Below, piece by piece: positions 25,173-33,334 of a DNA stretch of 64,000 nucleotides; the stretch's first letter is position 1, and the number at the start of each line of letters is the position of its first letter. Position numbers and translations under genes: made by a program. The notes beneath the pieces are model-generated. The model ran no database searches and was not told where the DNA came from. It worked only from the letters and a program-made list of their open reading frames with translations. Origin of the DNA: Chloroflexota bacterium (GTDB lineage: Bacteria; Chloroflexota; Anaerolineae; Anaerolineales; Villigracilaceae); assembly GCA_016191845.1 (NCBI GenBank), contig JACPVF010000007.1, positions 744,001 through 808,000 of the forward strand. The letters are read 5' to 3'.

Positions 25173-26213
25173 ATGAAGCGGCTTCACATTTTTGTAATGC
25201 TCCTGCTCGCCCTGGTGCTGACCTCCTGTCTGCCCGGGCTGCCGTCTGCTGTTTCTACCCCCACGCTGGCTCCGCCGCCCCTCCCCACCGAAACGGTCAC
25301 CCCGCTCCCGTCGGAGACTCCCACCCTCGAACCGACCGCCATCCCCACCGAGGTCCCGCATCCTGACATCACCCGCGTGGTCATTATCAGCATCGATGGT
25401 CTGCGCCCCGACGCCATCGACTACGCCCCCATGCCGCATCTGCAGGCTCTGATTGCCCAGGGTGCTTACACTTACAACGCGCAAACCATCTTCCCCAGTA
25501 CCACGCTGCCGGCACACACCTCCATGCTGTCAGGCTTGTGCCCTGCAGAACATGGCGTCCTGTGGGACATGTACGAACCCGAAAAGGGATATGCCCAGGG
25601 CACCGATTTGTTCGACCTGGCTCACGCGGCGGGCCTGCGTACGGTCATGGTGGTTGGCAAGGAAAAACTGCGCCAGATCACCGAGCCCGAGAGCACCGAC
25701 GTGTTCATCCACGTCAACGACCTGGATCCCATCCTGGCGAAGCGCGTGGCGCAAATCATCCCCAATGGATTCAGCCTGCTGTTCGTCCACTTTCCCGATC
25801 CCGACCTCGACGGCCATTCCTACGGCTGGATGTCGCTGACGCAACTCATGACCCTGCGCCGTACTGACTCTGCCTTGCAGATCGTCCTTGAGGCGCTCGA
25901 CAAGGCTTCGATGCGTGAGAATACCCTCATCATTGTCACCGCCGACCACGGCGGGCATGGCACCACCCACGGGTATGACATCCCGTCCGATATGACCATC
26001 CCGTGGATCGCTGTCGGCCCGGGCATCCAGCCCAGGGTCCTGACCAGCGCCGTCAACACCACCGACACGGCTGCCACCGCCGCCTGGGCCTTGGGTCTGC
26101 CCATCCCGCCCGAGTGGATTGGTCGACCTGTTCTGGAAGCCTTCGGCATGCCGGACCCCGCTTCCCGTCCCGACCCCAGGTGCCCTGCGCCGCCTCCCAC
26201 GCCTGCCAATTAG
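25173..26213 (+). CDS. Alkaline phosphatase-superfamily phosphodiesterase lipoprotein
   Basis: 346 residues. Signal peptide with lipobox LVLTSCLP, then a long Pro/Thr linker to about residue 63. The catalytic part starts VVIISIDGLRPDAIDY (metal Asp), has FPSTTLPAHTSMLSG with the Thr nucleophile, LLFVHFPDPDLDGHSYGW and IVTADHGGHGTTHG. This is the nucleotide pyrophosphatase/phosphodiesterase (NPP) type of the alkaline phosphatase superfamily, acting outside the membrane on phosphate diesters. It is divergent from ssb. Confidence 0.85.
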   Translation: MKRLHIFVMLLLALVLTSCLPGLPSAVSTPTLAPPPLPTETVTPLPSETPTLEPTAIPTEVPHPDITRVVIISIDGLRPDAIDYAPMPHLQALIAQGAYTYNAQTIFPSTTLPAHTSMLSGLCPAEHGVLWDMYEPEKGYAQGTDLFDLAHAAGLRTVMVVGKEKLRQITEPESTDVFIHVNDLDPILAKRVAQIIPNGFSLLFVHFPDPDLDGHSYGWMSLTQLMTLRRTDSALQIVLEALDKASMRENTLIIVTADHGGHGTTHGYDIPSDMTIPWIAVGPGIQPRVLTSAVNTTDTAATAAWALGLPIPPEWIGRPVLEAFGMPDPASRPDPRCPAPPPTPAN

Positions 26214-26220
26214 CCAAATA

Positions 26221-26250
26221 AAAAATCCAGCAGTAACGCTGGATTTTTCT
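26221..26250. terminator. Terminator between convergent genes
   Basis: AAATCCAGC and complement, six-base loop, A/T runs on both sides. Confidence 0.85.
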
Positions 26251-26266
26251 TCGATGTCGTTCGGGG

Positions 26267-26458
26267 TTATACTTTCTTCAAAACGGGCAGGCCCGTCTTC
26301 ATTTCAGCCACGGTGTAGCCCGCGGGCACTGCATCGATCGCGCCTTCCTTGATCTCCTTGGAGAAGAAGTAGAGGGTGCGCTCCTTGCCCGCTTCGCCAG
26401 TCTTCTTTGCATGCAGGTAATAGGTGGTTCCCTTTGAGTTGGTGAAACTGTATGCCAT
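26267..26458 (-). CDS. Small conserved-looking protein, 63 aa
   Basis: The ATG at 26458 follows AAAAGGAG at 7 bases. The protein (MAYSFTNSKGTTYYLHAKKT start, ending GLPVLKKV) is basic and beta-rich with no Cys or membrane segment. I recall similar short proteins in Chloroflexota without an assigned role. Good start signals and a terminator support a real gene. Confidence 0.68.
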   Translation of the reverse strand: MAYSFTNSKGTTYYLHAKKTGEAGKERTLYFFSKEIKEGAIDAVPAGYTVAEMKTGLPVLKKV

Positions 26459-26527
26459 TCGATCTCCTTTTCTAATTGGTGGCGTCATTCTAGCACATCT
26501 TTTCTAACTGTCAACGAGGATAAAGTC

Positions 26528-27361
26528 ATGGAAATCGCGATTGATCTAGACAAGTTGTGGGCCATCCGCTCTGCCCTGCCTGGGACCTGGGGCCTGGTCC
26601 CGACCATGGGCTATCTCCACGAGGGACATCTCTCCCTCATCCGCCGCGCCAAAGCGGAGTGTGACCACGTGGCCGTCAGCATCTTCGTCAACCCCACGCA
26701 GTTCGGGCCAAGTGAGGATCTCTCGAAGTATCCGCGTGATCTGGAACGCGACCTGCGCCTGATCGAGCCGCTCGGCGTGGACGTGGTATGGAATCCCACT
26801 CCTGAGATCATGTACCCGAGCGGGTACCAAACCTGGGTCGAGGTGGAGGCGTTGACCAAGCCACTCGAAGGGGCGATACGTCCCTCCCACTTCCGCGGTG
26901 TGACCACGGTGGTCGCCAAGTTGTTCAACGCCGTCCAACCGCACAAGGCGTATTTCGGGCAGAAGGATGCCCAGCAGGCGGCGGTCATCTGCCGGATGAC
27001 GCGTGACCTGAGCTACCCGATCAAGATCGTGGTCTGCCCCATCGTGCGCGAAACGGACGGGTTGGCCATGTCGAGCCGCAACAAATATCTGGAAGGGGCT
27101 GACCGTCAGGCTGCGCTGGTGCTCTCGCGTGCGCTGACCGCCGCAAAAGCGCTCTACGACGCGGGAGAACGCGATGCGGAAAAATTGCGTGCCAGAATGA
27201 AAGAGGTCATCGCCGCTGAGCCGCGCGCACAGATGCAATACGTTTCCTGTGCGGACTACGATACGCTGGCCGAACTGGAAACCGTCACAGGCAAGACCTT
27301 GCTCTCGATGGCGGTGATGATCGGCAAGACGCGCTTGATCGACAATTTTGTGTTGGGATAA
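26528..27361 (+). CDS. panC: Pantoate-beta-alanine ligase
   Basis: 277 residues. The nucleotidyl-transferase motif is VPTMGYLHEGHLSLIRRA, with HEGH as the HxGH site, followed by SIFVNPTQFGP. KAYFGQKDAQQAAV and LAMSSRNKYL are conserved PanC segments. It condenses pantoate with beta-alanine using ATP to make pantothenate. panB and panD are not adjacent. Confidence 0.95.
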   Translation: MEIAIDLDKLWAIRSALPGTWGLVPTMGYLHEGHLSLIRRAKAECDHVAVSIFVNPTQFGPSEDLSKYPRDLERDLRLIEPLGVDVVWNPTPEIMYPSGYQTWVEVEALTKPLEGAIRPSHFRGVTTVVAKLFNAVQPHKAYFGQKDAQQAAVICRMTRDLSYPIKIVVCPIVRETDGLAMSSRNKYLEGADRQAALVLSRALTAAKALYDAGERDAEKLRARMKEVIAAEPRAQMQYVSCADYDTLAELETVTGKTLLSMAVMIGKTRLIDNFVLG

Positions 27362-27392
27362 AAAAGCGGCGGGCATTGCCCGCCGCTTTTCC
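27361..27392. terminator. Terminator between convergent panC and glycosyltransferase
   Basis: AAAAGCGGCGGGC and complement with loop ATT. Confidence 0.93.
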
Positions 27393-27393
27393 T

Positions 27394-28524
27394 TTATTTC
27401 CCGAAGAATTTCATGATCTCGCGCGCGATCTGACGGGCTGCGTCGGGTCGCGCCACGCGCCGACAGTTTTCCACGACGGCGGCCTTCTCCTGTGGGCGGC
27501 TGATCCAGCGTGTGAGTGCGCGCACTACCAGTTGCGGCGCAGGCGCCCAGACGCCAACGCCTTCCTCTTCTACGAAGGTGACGTTACCGTCTTCCTGCCC
27601 GGGCAGTTTGGAGTAGAGGATGATGGGCAGGTGCGCGTTGATGGCTTCGGCAATCGTGCCCGGGCCCGCCTTGGTGATGATGAAATCGGCGGCGCGCATG
27701 AAGTCGGGCATGTCGCGGGTGAAGCCGTAAACGAAGGTGGGATTCTCCCAGGATTGTTCTTCCAGCGATTCTTTCAGCCGCTGATTCCGCCCGGTCACGA
27801 CGACCAGGCCCAGGTCCAGGCCGCATTCGTCCACGGCGAGGGCCATCTTGCCGAGCGGTCCCATCCCCTCGCCGCCGCCGACCATCAATACGATGGGCTT
27901 ATCCTGCGGCCAGCCGAGTTTTTCCTGCAGGGCGCGTTTGTCGCCGACCGGCTGACAGTAGCGGTCTGCCACGGGCAGGCCCACCACGCGCACTTGCTGC
28001 GGGTCCATGTGGTAGCGGATGGCGTTTTGACGGGCGGTCTCAGTGGGAACGAGGATGCGATCAGCGCGCTTGTCGAACCATAGGGCGTGGGTGGTGACCA
28101 TATCGGTTACGACGGTGATGAAGGGCGGGCGGTTCTTGGGCAGGGCCTTCAAAGCGAATGTGTTGGAGAACGGGTGGACCGTGACGATCAGGTCCGCGGG
28201 GTGGCTCTGGATCAATTGCCGCGCGGGATGGCGGGCCACCGGCCACATGGCCGTGGTGATGGCTCGCGCGCGGGCGCGCCCGTCGGTGGCGTAGAAGGAG
28301 GCGCTCCATAAGCTCGGTGCCTTGACCATCTCCGGGTACCAGTCGGGCATTTTGTTGAATGGCAGGGGGGCATAATCCTTGAAGAAATCCACCATCTCGG
28401 TGGAGACGGCATCGCTGTACTCTAACTGCAGAGCCTCGATGATGGCTTCGGTTGCGGAGCGGTGTCCCCCGCCCGTGTCTGAAAAGAGGAACAGAATGTG
28501 CGGTGTTTTATTGGGAGTTGTCAT
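27394..28524 (-). CDS. MGDG synthase/UgtP-like glycolipid glycosyltransferase (GT28)
   Basis: 376 residues. The N-terminal LFLFSDTGGGHRSATEAIIEAL and VDFFKDYAPLPFNKMPDWY match the diacylglycerol glucosyl/galactosyltransferase group. The C-terminal nucleotide-sugar domain has IVLMVGGGEGMGPL, ADFIITKAGPGTIAEAI and LPGQEDGNVTFV. It would transfer a hexose to diacylglycerol at the inner membrane face. It overlaps the DUF951 gene end by 17 bases. Confidence 0.87.
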   Translation of the reverse strand: MTTPNKTPHILFLFSDTGGGHRSATEAIIEALQLEYSDAVSTEMVDFFKDYAPLPFNKMPDWYPEMVKAPSLWSASFYATDGRARARAITTAMWPVARHPARQLIQSHPADLIVTVHPFSNTFALKALPKNRPPFITVVTDMVTTHALWFDKRADRILVPTETARQNAIRYHMDPQQVRVVGLPVADRYCQPVGDKRALQEKLGWPQDKPIVLMVGGGEGMGPLGKMALAVDECGLDLGLVVVTGRNQRLKESLEEQSWENPTFVYGFTRDMPDFMRAADFIITKAGPGTIAEAINAHLPIILYSKLPGQEDGNVTFVEEEGVGVWAPAPQLVVRALTRWISRPQEKAAVVENCRRVARPDAARQIAREIMKFFGK

Positions 28525-28723
28525 TGGGTATGGACTCGTGGGGGGTGAGGTTGGTCTTGAGTCGCCGCATCAATTCGCGGCGGGTGAGCATCACGCGCCG
28601 ACCGCAGCCTTTGCACTCCAGGCCGATATCCGCACCGAGGCGGATGACGGTCCACTCGTAGGAGCCGCAGGGATGGGGCTTTCGCAGGCGCAAGTGATCG
28701 TTGAGTTGCAGGTCGGGAAGCAC
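28508..28723 (-). CDS. DUF951 family protein (GTG start)
   Basis: 71 residues. DUF951 signature: RKPHPCGSYEWTVIRLGADIGLECKGCGRRVML, with three Cys that may bind zinc. The start is the GTG at 28721-28723, which has TATAAT exactly six bases before it and no ribosome-binding site. In other bacteria DUF951 genes often lie near chromosome-partition or mechanosensitive channel genes; no such neighbour is here. Function unknown. Confidence 0.82.
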   Translation of the reverse strand: MLPDLQLNDHLRLRKPHPCGSYEWTVIRLGADIGLECKGCGRRVMLTRRELMRRLKTNLTPHESIPNDNSQ

Positions 28724-28729
28724 GAAAGG

Positions 28730-28735
28730 ATTATA
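28730..28735 (-). promoter_or_regulatory. -10 box for a leaderless DUF951 mRNA
   Basis: TATAAT on the minus strand, then CCTTTC and GTG. Confidence 0.65.
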
Positions 28736-28855
28736 CCGCGTCCATTTGATGAGATTTTGGAGGTCCCTGGCGATCCCCTAAGGACGCGAGCTTTGGTAGA
28801 CCTCCGAAGTCTGTGATAAACTTCGCCCCGTCTATACATATTTCTGGAGGAAGTC

Positions 28856-29407
28856 ATGGCGCAATATGATACCTATCCTGTGGAAGTGGCGGGCGTCAAG
28901 CGGAACCTGCGGCTGTTCGAGGTGGCCCCCGGGCTGCGCATCGCCATCCTGAATATTCTGGGCGACACCGAACTGGTGCAGGCCTGCGCGAAGGAACTGG
29001 CCAAGCGCCTGAAGGATCTGGACTTCGACCTGTTCATGACCGCCGAAGCCAAGTCCATTCCGCTGGCGTATGCGCTCTCGGCCGAGATGAACAAGCCCTA
29101 TATCGTGCTGCGCAAGTCCTATAAGCCGTACATGGGCGACGCCATCCAGACTGAGACTCTGTCTATCACCACGGGCCAGCCGCAGACCCTGATCCTCGAC
29201 GAGAAGGACCGCGAGGTCATTCAGGGCAGGAAGGTGGTCGTGCTGGACGACGTCATCAGCACCGGCTCGACCCTGCAGGGCATGCGCCTGATCCTCGACA
29301 AGACCGGGTCCAGCGTGGCCGCCGAGGCCGCCATCTTCACCGAAGGCGACCGCGCCCAGTGGATGCACATCATCGCACTGGGGCATCTGCCGGTCTTCAA
29401 AGACTAA
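28856..29407 (+). CDS. Adenine phosphoribosyltransferase-like protein
   Basis: 183 residues. The PRPP loop is VVVLDDVISTGSTLQGM, the standard PRTase motif. The upstream FDLFMTAEAKSIPLAYALSAEMNKPYIVLRKS matches the Apt/xanthine PRTase group. It probably converts a purine base plus PRPP to the nucleotide; together with adenosine deaminase it would serve purine salvage. GGAGGAAG precedes the ATG. The 28736-28855 leader has GGAGGTC/GACCTCC arms (28771-28822 region) of unknown meaning. Confidence 0.82.
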   Translation: MAQYDTYPVEVAGVKRNLRLFEVAPGLRIAILNILGDTELVQACAKELAKRLKDLDFDLFMTAEAKSIPLAYALSAEMNKPYIVLRKSYKPYMGDAIQTETLSITTGQPQTLILDEKDREVIQGRKVVVLDDVISTGSTLQGMRLILDKTGSSVAAEAAIFTEGDRAQWMHIIALGHLPVFKD

Positions 29408-29412
29408 AACGA

Positions 29413-29447
29413 GACCCTAAAGGTTTTCAACACCTTTAGGGTCTTTT
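29413..29447. terminator. Terminator between convergent genes
   Basis: GACCCTAAAGGT and complement, loop of seven, TTTT on the plus side. Confidence 0.88.
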
Positions 29448-29681
29448 CATCAACTTCATCTTCTTTTCACGAGAGAGGGCCTTGATGGCCCTCTCTCGTT
29501 TCATGGCAGTTGTGCGGTCGGGTTGCTCCTCCACATAGACCAGTCGGACAGGGCGGCGGGTGCGGGTGTATTTTGCGCCGCGACCCGCGTTGTGTGTCTT
29601 CACCCGCCGTTCAGGGTCGGTGGTCCAGCCGGTGTAGAAGGTTCCGTCAGAGCACTCGACGATGTAACAATAGCAGGTCAT
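29436..29681 (-). CDS. GIY-YIG nuclease domain protein (UPF0213-like)
   Basis: 81 residues. It begins MTCYCYIVECSDGTFYTGWT, where CYI and YTG correspond to the GIY and YIG elements, with R and H residues in DPERRVKTHNAGRG and E in AMKRERAIKAL. Such stand-alone YhbQ-type proteins are thought to act on DNA but are poorly defined. The ATG overlaps the tyrA stop (ATGA), so it is cotranscribed with it. Confidence 0.85.
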   Translation of the reverse strand: MTCYCYIVECSDGTFYTGWTTDPERRVKTHNAGRGAKYTRTRRPVRLVYVEEQPDRTTAMKRERAIKALSREKKMKLMKRP

Positions 29682-30664
29682 TGATCCTGTTCGCGCTTGT
29701 AGAAAGCGCTGCCGAAGAATCGCTCGGCAAAACTGGGGATGTCGATGGGTTTGCGTTCGATGCCTGTGGCCCACTCCGCCTTGAGACGGTCGTTCATCCA
29801 GTCGTTGCGGCCCTCGAGCGCCTGCTCCAGGCGGATGGCGATGCCGTCATCGTTGCCCGACTCCAGGTCGTTGCGCATGCCTTGCAAGGCGGCGATCATC
29901 ACGTCCAGGGCGTAGACGACGCTGGCGCGATTCTGCATGGACGCGATGCGCAGCGAGTCGATCTCGTCCTGGTAGGCCAGTCCCGCTGTCACCGTCGCAA
30001 AAGCGCGGCCACCCATCTTGCGGGCTTCCATCCAGCCGGGCTGATCCACGGTGGCATTGAGCAGGGCCGCCGCTGTCAGTTGCGGCAACAGGTGCATGCG
30101 GGCCATCAGGCCGTCCGACTCGACCGGGTCCGTCAACATCGGGTCGGACCCCAGCAAGCGAGCCAGGTCCGAGGCCAGTTGGACCACCTCACCCGGCGTC
30201 CCGCGCGGGGCATCGATAATCATCACGCCCTTCTGAAATAGATCGGCGCGGGCGGCTTCCAGTCCGAACTTGATCTCGTGCAGCGCATCAGGATTGACTG
30301 ACGGCACCAACCCGACGAAGTAACGCTTGGGCGGCAGGATGCTCTGTGCCCATTCGAAGACTCCGCTCTTGACGGGGGAGGTTTCCATCACCACCGCACC
30401 TTCCTTCAGGTCAGGTGCGATGAATTCCAGCGTCTCGCGCACCTGGCTGACGGGCAGACACAGCAACACCAGGTCGGCATCGCGCACGGCTGAAGGCAGG
30501 TTGTGCTTCACTTCATCCACAGCGCCCTTGCTCTGCGCGGCGCGCTCCACATCCACTTTCTTATCGTGACCCACACGCTTGAGCGCGGCCTTCTGTCCCG
30601 CCAGCGCCAGGCCGATCGAGCCGCCGATTTGTCCAAGTCCGATGATCGTGATCTGTATCGCCAT
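29678..30664 (-). CDS. tyrA: Prephenate dehydrogenase
   Basis: 328 residues. Rossmann motif IIGLGQIGGSIGLAL at the N-terminus, VLLCLPVSQVRETLEFIAP, VMETSPVKSGVFEW and FVGLVPSVNPDALHE, then the helical C-terminal domain. The family oxidises prephenate or arogenate for tyrosine synthesis. The usual HPMAG segment is replaced by LVPSVNP, so substrate assignment is less certain than the family. No ACT domain is present, so feedback control would differ. Confidence 0.8.
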   Translation of the reverse strand: MAIQITIIGLGQIGGSIGLALAGQKAALKRVGHDKKVDVERAAQSKGAVDEVKHNLPSAVRDADLVLLCLPVSQVRETLEFIAPDLKEGAVVMETSPVKSGVFEWAQSILPPKRYFVGLVPSVNPDALHEIKFGLEAARADLFQKGVMIIDAPRGTPGEVVQLASDLARLLGSDPMLTDPVESDGLMARMHLLPQLTAAALLNATVDQPGWMEARKMGGRAFATVTAGLAYQDEIDSLRIASMQNRASVVYALDVMIAALQGMRNDLESGNDDGIAIRLEQALEGRNDWMNDRLKAEWATGIERKPIDIPSFAERFFGSAFYKREQDQ

Positions 30665-30691
30665 TTCATCCTCACAACTTGAGATGATGGG

Positions 30692-30720
30692 ATTATACTG
30701 CCAACACTCCCCCGTTAAAG
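30692..30720 (-). promoter_or_regulatory. Promoter of tyrA
   Basis: TATAAT on the minus strand at 30692-30697 with a weak -35 (TTTAAC) about 17 bases upstream. Confidence 0.5.
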
Positions 30721-30724
30721 TTCG

Positions 30725-30749
30725 AGAACCGCGGACGCCGACCGCGGTT
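30725..30749. other. GC-rich hairpin of unknown role
   Basis: GAACCGCGG and complement around ACGCCGA. No T run on either side, so not an ordinary terminator. It is followed by AAAGGAGG, an ideal ribosome-binding site with no start codon within 20 bases. Confidence 0.4.
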
Positions 30750-30816
30750 CCCTTGAAAGGAGGAGAAGAGAAATCACCTTACGCTCCCTAATTTATCATG
30801 CTTGTCCGAATACTAC

Positions 30817-30846
30817 TTGACGAGAAACCTACGTTTCCCCTACGAT
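30817..30846 (+). promoter_or_regulatory. Promoter of ogt
   Basis: TTGACG and TACGAT with an 18-base spacer, about 50 bases before the ogt ATG. Confidence 0.55.
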
Positions 30847-30899
30847 TGTTCGACAACTAACAGCAGTGTAAGTTTTGGCGTTCGATAAAAGGAGGCAGG

Positions 30900-31415
30900 A
30901 TGACTCGGGAACTATCTCTGGGAAGTTTGAACCGCACCCCGGTGGGAGACTTGCGCCTTGTTGTTTCGGACCTGGGCCTGGTCGCCGTGGAATGGGCTTC
31001 TGCCCAACCCGACCTGGACCGCTTCCTGCGGCGGCTGGCGCGTCCCGTGATCGAGGATCAGGAGCGTGTGGCTCCGTATGCAAAACAGGTCTTCGAGTAC
31101 CTGACCGTCCAGCGCCACGACTTCACCTTTGCCATCGACTGGTCCGTGCTGCGGCCTTTCCAGCGGACGGTGCTGGAGGCAGTGTGCGCTGTCCCCTACG
31201 GTGAAACCAGCACCTATGCCGAGATTGCCGCGCGGATTGGGCGTCCCAACGCGTATCGTGCGGTGGGGCGCGCCAACGCAACCAATCCCATGCCGCTGGT
31301 CATCCCCTGTCACCGCCTCATCGGTGCGGACGGAAAACTCCACGGTTATGGCGGCGGCGACGGCCTTCCCACCAAGGAGTGGTTGCTGCAACTCGAAGGG
31401 GCCGTGCTGGCTTGA
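30900..31415 (+). CDS. ogt: Methylated-DNA-protein-cysteine methyltransferase
   Basis: 171 residues. The acceptor site is IPCHRLIG with C137, preceded by the helix-turn-helix segment YGETSTYAEIAARIGRPNAYRAVGRA. It removes alkyl groups from O6-guanine in a suicide reaction. There is no Ada regulatory domain. AAAAGGAGGCAGG precedes the ATG. Confidence 0.95.
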   Translation: MTRELSLGSLNRTPVGDLRLVVSDLGLVAVEWASAQPDLDRFLRRLARPVIEDQERVAPYAKQVFEYLTVQRHDFTFAIDWSVLRPFQRTVLEAVCAVPYGETSTYAEIAARIGRPNAYRAVGRANATNPMPLVIPCHRLIGADGKLHGYGGGDGLPTKEWLLQLEGAVLA

Positions 31416-31430
31416 GGCGGACTCCAAAAT

Positions 31431-31456
31431 AAAACGGCGCGATGAGCGCCGTTTTT
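31431..31456. terminator. Terminator between convergent ogt and DUF971 genes
   Basis: AAAACGGCGC and complement with loop GATGA, A and T runs outside. Confidence 0.92.
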
Positions 31457-31462
31457 GATTCT

Positions 31463-31807
31463 CTATTTTGCCTTGGACCGGCATTCCGCGCACGGACAGA
31501 GCGCGCGCAGATAATGCCAGTTATAGATGCCGTAGTCGTGGCCGTCCTCCCAGACGACCGTCAGCGCGTAGGAGCCGACGGCCACCACGTTGCTGATGCG
31601 CGTGGCGGAGGAGTCTTCCATCTTTACGTTAAATACGTCCGCATCGGGCTCGGAGCTCATGTTCTCGTGCCCGCCGCGGCACGAGGCGCACGGACAGGCC
31701 GCACGCAGCAGCCCAAATGGATAGATGCTGGTGTGCCCGTCGTTCCAGGTGACGGTGAACTCGCGGGCGGTCTTGTTGGCGGTGATGCCAGTGGGTTTTT
31801 CGTTCAT
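31463..31807 (-). CDS. DUF971 protein (GBBH-like N-terminal domain) with two CPCAxC motifs
   Basis: 114 residues. The DUF971 core is FTVTWNDGHTSIYPFGLLRAACPCASCRGG, then VVAVGSYALTVVWEDGHDYGIYNWHYLR and a second Cys site LCPCAECRS at the C-terminus. The first and second halves show weak internal similarity (WNDGHTSIYPF / WEDGHDYGIYNW). The domain is found alone or fused to gamma-butyrobetaine hydroxylase; the Cys motifs may bind a metal or Fe-S cluster. Role unknown. Confidence 0.83.
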   Translation of the reverse strand: MNEKPTGITANKTAREFTVTWNDGHTSIYPFGLLRAACPCASCRGGHENMSSEPDADVFNVKMEDSSATRISNVVAVGSYALTVVWEDGHDYGIYNWHYLRALCPCAECRSKAK

Positions 31808-31858
31808 ATCATCTTTCCCCCCTCTCTCAATAGGAGAGGGGTTGGGGGTGGGTTGTGA

Positions 31859-32335
31859 TTATTTCGGCGAAGGCACGACCGCCAGAAAATCAGCGGCGGC
31901 CCAGCCGGCACGGGTTTCATCATATGGGGCGACCAGGTACCACCAGGTATATCCGTCGGCTTCCTTCGGCCCATCGCGGACCTCGAACACTTCCTCGTCG
32001 AATCCAAGGAAAGCCTGCTCGCCGTTCAGCCCGGGCGAGACGCGCAGGCGCAGCCCCTGGCCTTCGGTGCCGGTGATCTGCACGTAGCCGCCGATGCCGA
32101 TGGCGCCTTCCGCCAGGGTGGGAGTCACGTTCGGGTCGAGGGTGGGTGTGAACGTGGCAAGCGGAGTGTGCGTCGGGGCGGGGAGCATGGTCAGGTCGGC
32201 GGGGACGAAACCCACCTCGGGCGTGGCACGCGGACTGGTCAGGCCGATCAGGATCAGGGTCAGAACCAGCAACAGGGCGGCGACTCCGATCGATCCCAGG
32301 ATCACCCAACGGTTCAGGTAGTCAGATAATTTCAT
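31859..32335 (-). CDS. Membrane-anchored SH3-like protein
   Basis: 158 residues from the ATG at 32335. Residues about 11-33 form one membrane segment (VILGSIGVAALLLVLTLILIGL), then a Pro/Thr linker (TMLPAPTHTPLATFTPTLDP) and a bacterial SH3-like domain (GGYVQITGTEGQGLRLRV, TWWYLVAPYDETRAGWAAADFLAVV). The domain would sit outside the cell. The ATG overlaps the lipid kinase stop by 4 bases. The longer reading frame further upstream is a shadow of the kinase gene. Confidence 0.82.
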   Translation of the reverse strand: MKLSDYLNRWVILGSIGVAALLLVLTLILIGLTSPRATPEVGFVPADLTMLPAPTHTPLATFTPTLDPNVTPTLAEGAIGIGGYVQITGTEGQGLRLRVSPGLNGEQAFLGFDEEVFEVRDGPKEADGYTWWYLVAPYDETRAGWAAADFLAVVPSPK

Positions 32336-33273
32336 ACGGGACTCTGCAACAGGTTCAAGGCTCCAGCGGGCATCAGGATTTTCAACGCGCGCGGGCGGAT
32401 ATCGATCTCGGCGCGGACGCCGCCCAGCATCGGCTCGCCGTCCATTTGAATGGAGAAGGGCACGTCCGATTCGATGCGCACGGACTCGAAGGGGATGCAG
32501 CGCGCCTGATCGGAGGTGAGGTGACGGCCCGCCAGCATGTCGAAGAAATGGCGCAGGGCGTCGGCTACAGTGGCGCCGCTCAACAACCACAGGTCCATGC
32601 GACCGTCGTCGAGGTACGCGTTCGGCGAGAGGACCGCCATGCCGCCCACGTAGTGGCGGATGTTGGTGCTGACCGCCAGCAGGAAGTGGCCGTCCACTTC
32701 GCGGCCATCGGCGGTCACGCGCAGGTCCATGCCGCTCCAGAAGGCGGCGCTCCACACGGTGGTGGCAAAGTAATGCGGCACCGAGATGTACTTGAAGAAG
32801 CGCGGACGCGGTTCCAGTTTTTGGATGGCGACCGCATCCAGGCCGATGCCCGCCCATAGCAGGAAGGGTTGGCCGTTGCACAGACCGACGTCCATGCGCT
32901 GCGCAGACGCGTTCGCCAGCGCGCGGGCGTTGTCGTTGAGCGTCCACCAGCGATGCCACTCGAAGGAGGGCAGGCCCAGTTCGCGCGCGAGGACGTTGGT
33001 GGTACCGGCCGGCAGGATGCCCAGCGCTGTGTCGGTGCCGACCAGGCCGCTGGTGACCTGTCCCACCGTGCCATCGCCGCCGACGGCGAAGACCGCTTCG
33101 TAATTTTCCTCGGCGGCCTGATGTGCGGCCTGCGCAGCGTGACGCCCATTGAGGGTCACGTCCACTTCCATCTTCCAGCCTGCCGCGCGCAGCGTGCGCA
33201 AGACTCGCCCCAGATAGGGGCGCACGGAGAGCCGCCCCGCCGCAGGGTTGTAGAGCAACAGTCCGCGCCGCAT
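32332..33273 (-). CDS. Diacylglycerol kinase-family lipid kinase
   Basis: 313 residues from the ATG at 33273. The nucleotide site is FAVGGDGTVGQV with the GGDGT motif, and LGILPAGTTNVLARELGLP follows; both are standard for the YegS/DagK family. It phosphorylates a lipid such as diacylglycerol or sphingosine-like acceptors at the membrane. TATAAT six bases before the ATG and no ribosome-binding site suggest leaderless translation. It leads a two-gene unit with the SH3-like gene. Confidence 0.9.
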   Translation of the reverse strand: MRRGLLLYNPAAGRLSVRPYLGRVLRTLRAAGWKMEVDVTLNGRHAAQAAHQAAEENYEAVFAVGGDGTVGQVTSGLVGTDTALGILPAGTTNVLARELGLPSFEWHRWWTLNDNARALANASAQRMDVGLCNGQPFLLWAGIGLDAVAIQKLEPRPRFFKYISVPHYFATTVWSAAFWSGMDLRVTADGREVDGHFLLAVSTNIRHYVGGMAVLSPNAYLDDGRMDLWLLSGATVADALRHFFDMLAGRHLTSDQARCIPFESVRIESDVPFSIQMDGEPMLGGVRAEIDIRPRALKILMPAGALNLLQSPV

Positions 33274-33320
33274 GGCGTGATTATACCTGCCTCTCCATAC
33301 TTCCCCCAAACCCCACATGT

Positions 33321-33326
33321 TATAAT
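33321..33326 (+). promoter_or_regulatory. -10 box of the Ser/Thr kinase gene
   Basis: TATAAT eight bases before the ATG at 33335; the divergent lipid-kinase gene has TATAAT at 33280-33285 on the other strand. Confidence 0.6.
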
Positions 33327-33334
33327 TTCTTTTA

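Noticed and set aside
30700-30760. Possible tRNA or tRNA-like element (GTTCGAGAAC)
   Set aside because: No acceptor stem, anticodon arm or CCA-end arrangement can be drawn around it.
31804-31858. Hairpin CCCTCTC...GAGAGGGG between the DUF971 and SH3-like genes
   Set aside because: It lacks a T run on the transcribed strand and looks like simple sequence; too weak to call a terminator.
32336-32959. N-terminal extension of the SH3-like gene on the minus strand
   Set aside because: It lies within the lipid kinase gene in another frame and is Arg/Pro/His-rich low-complexity sequence; the ATG at 32335 with the 4-base overlap fits better.
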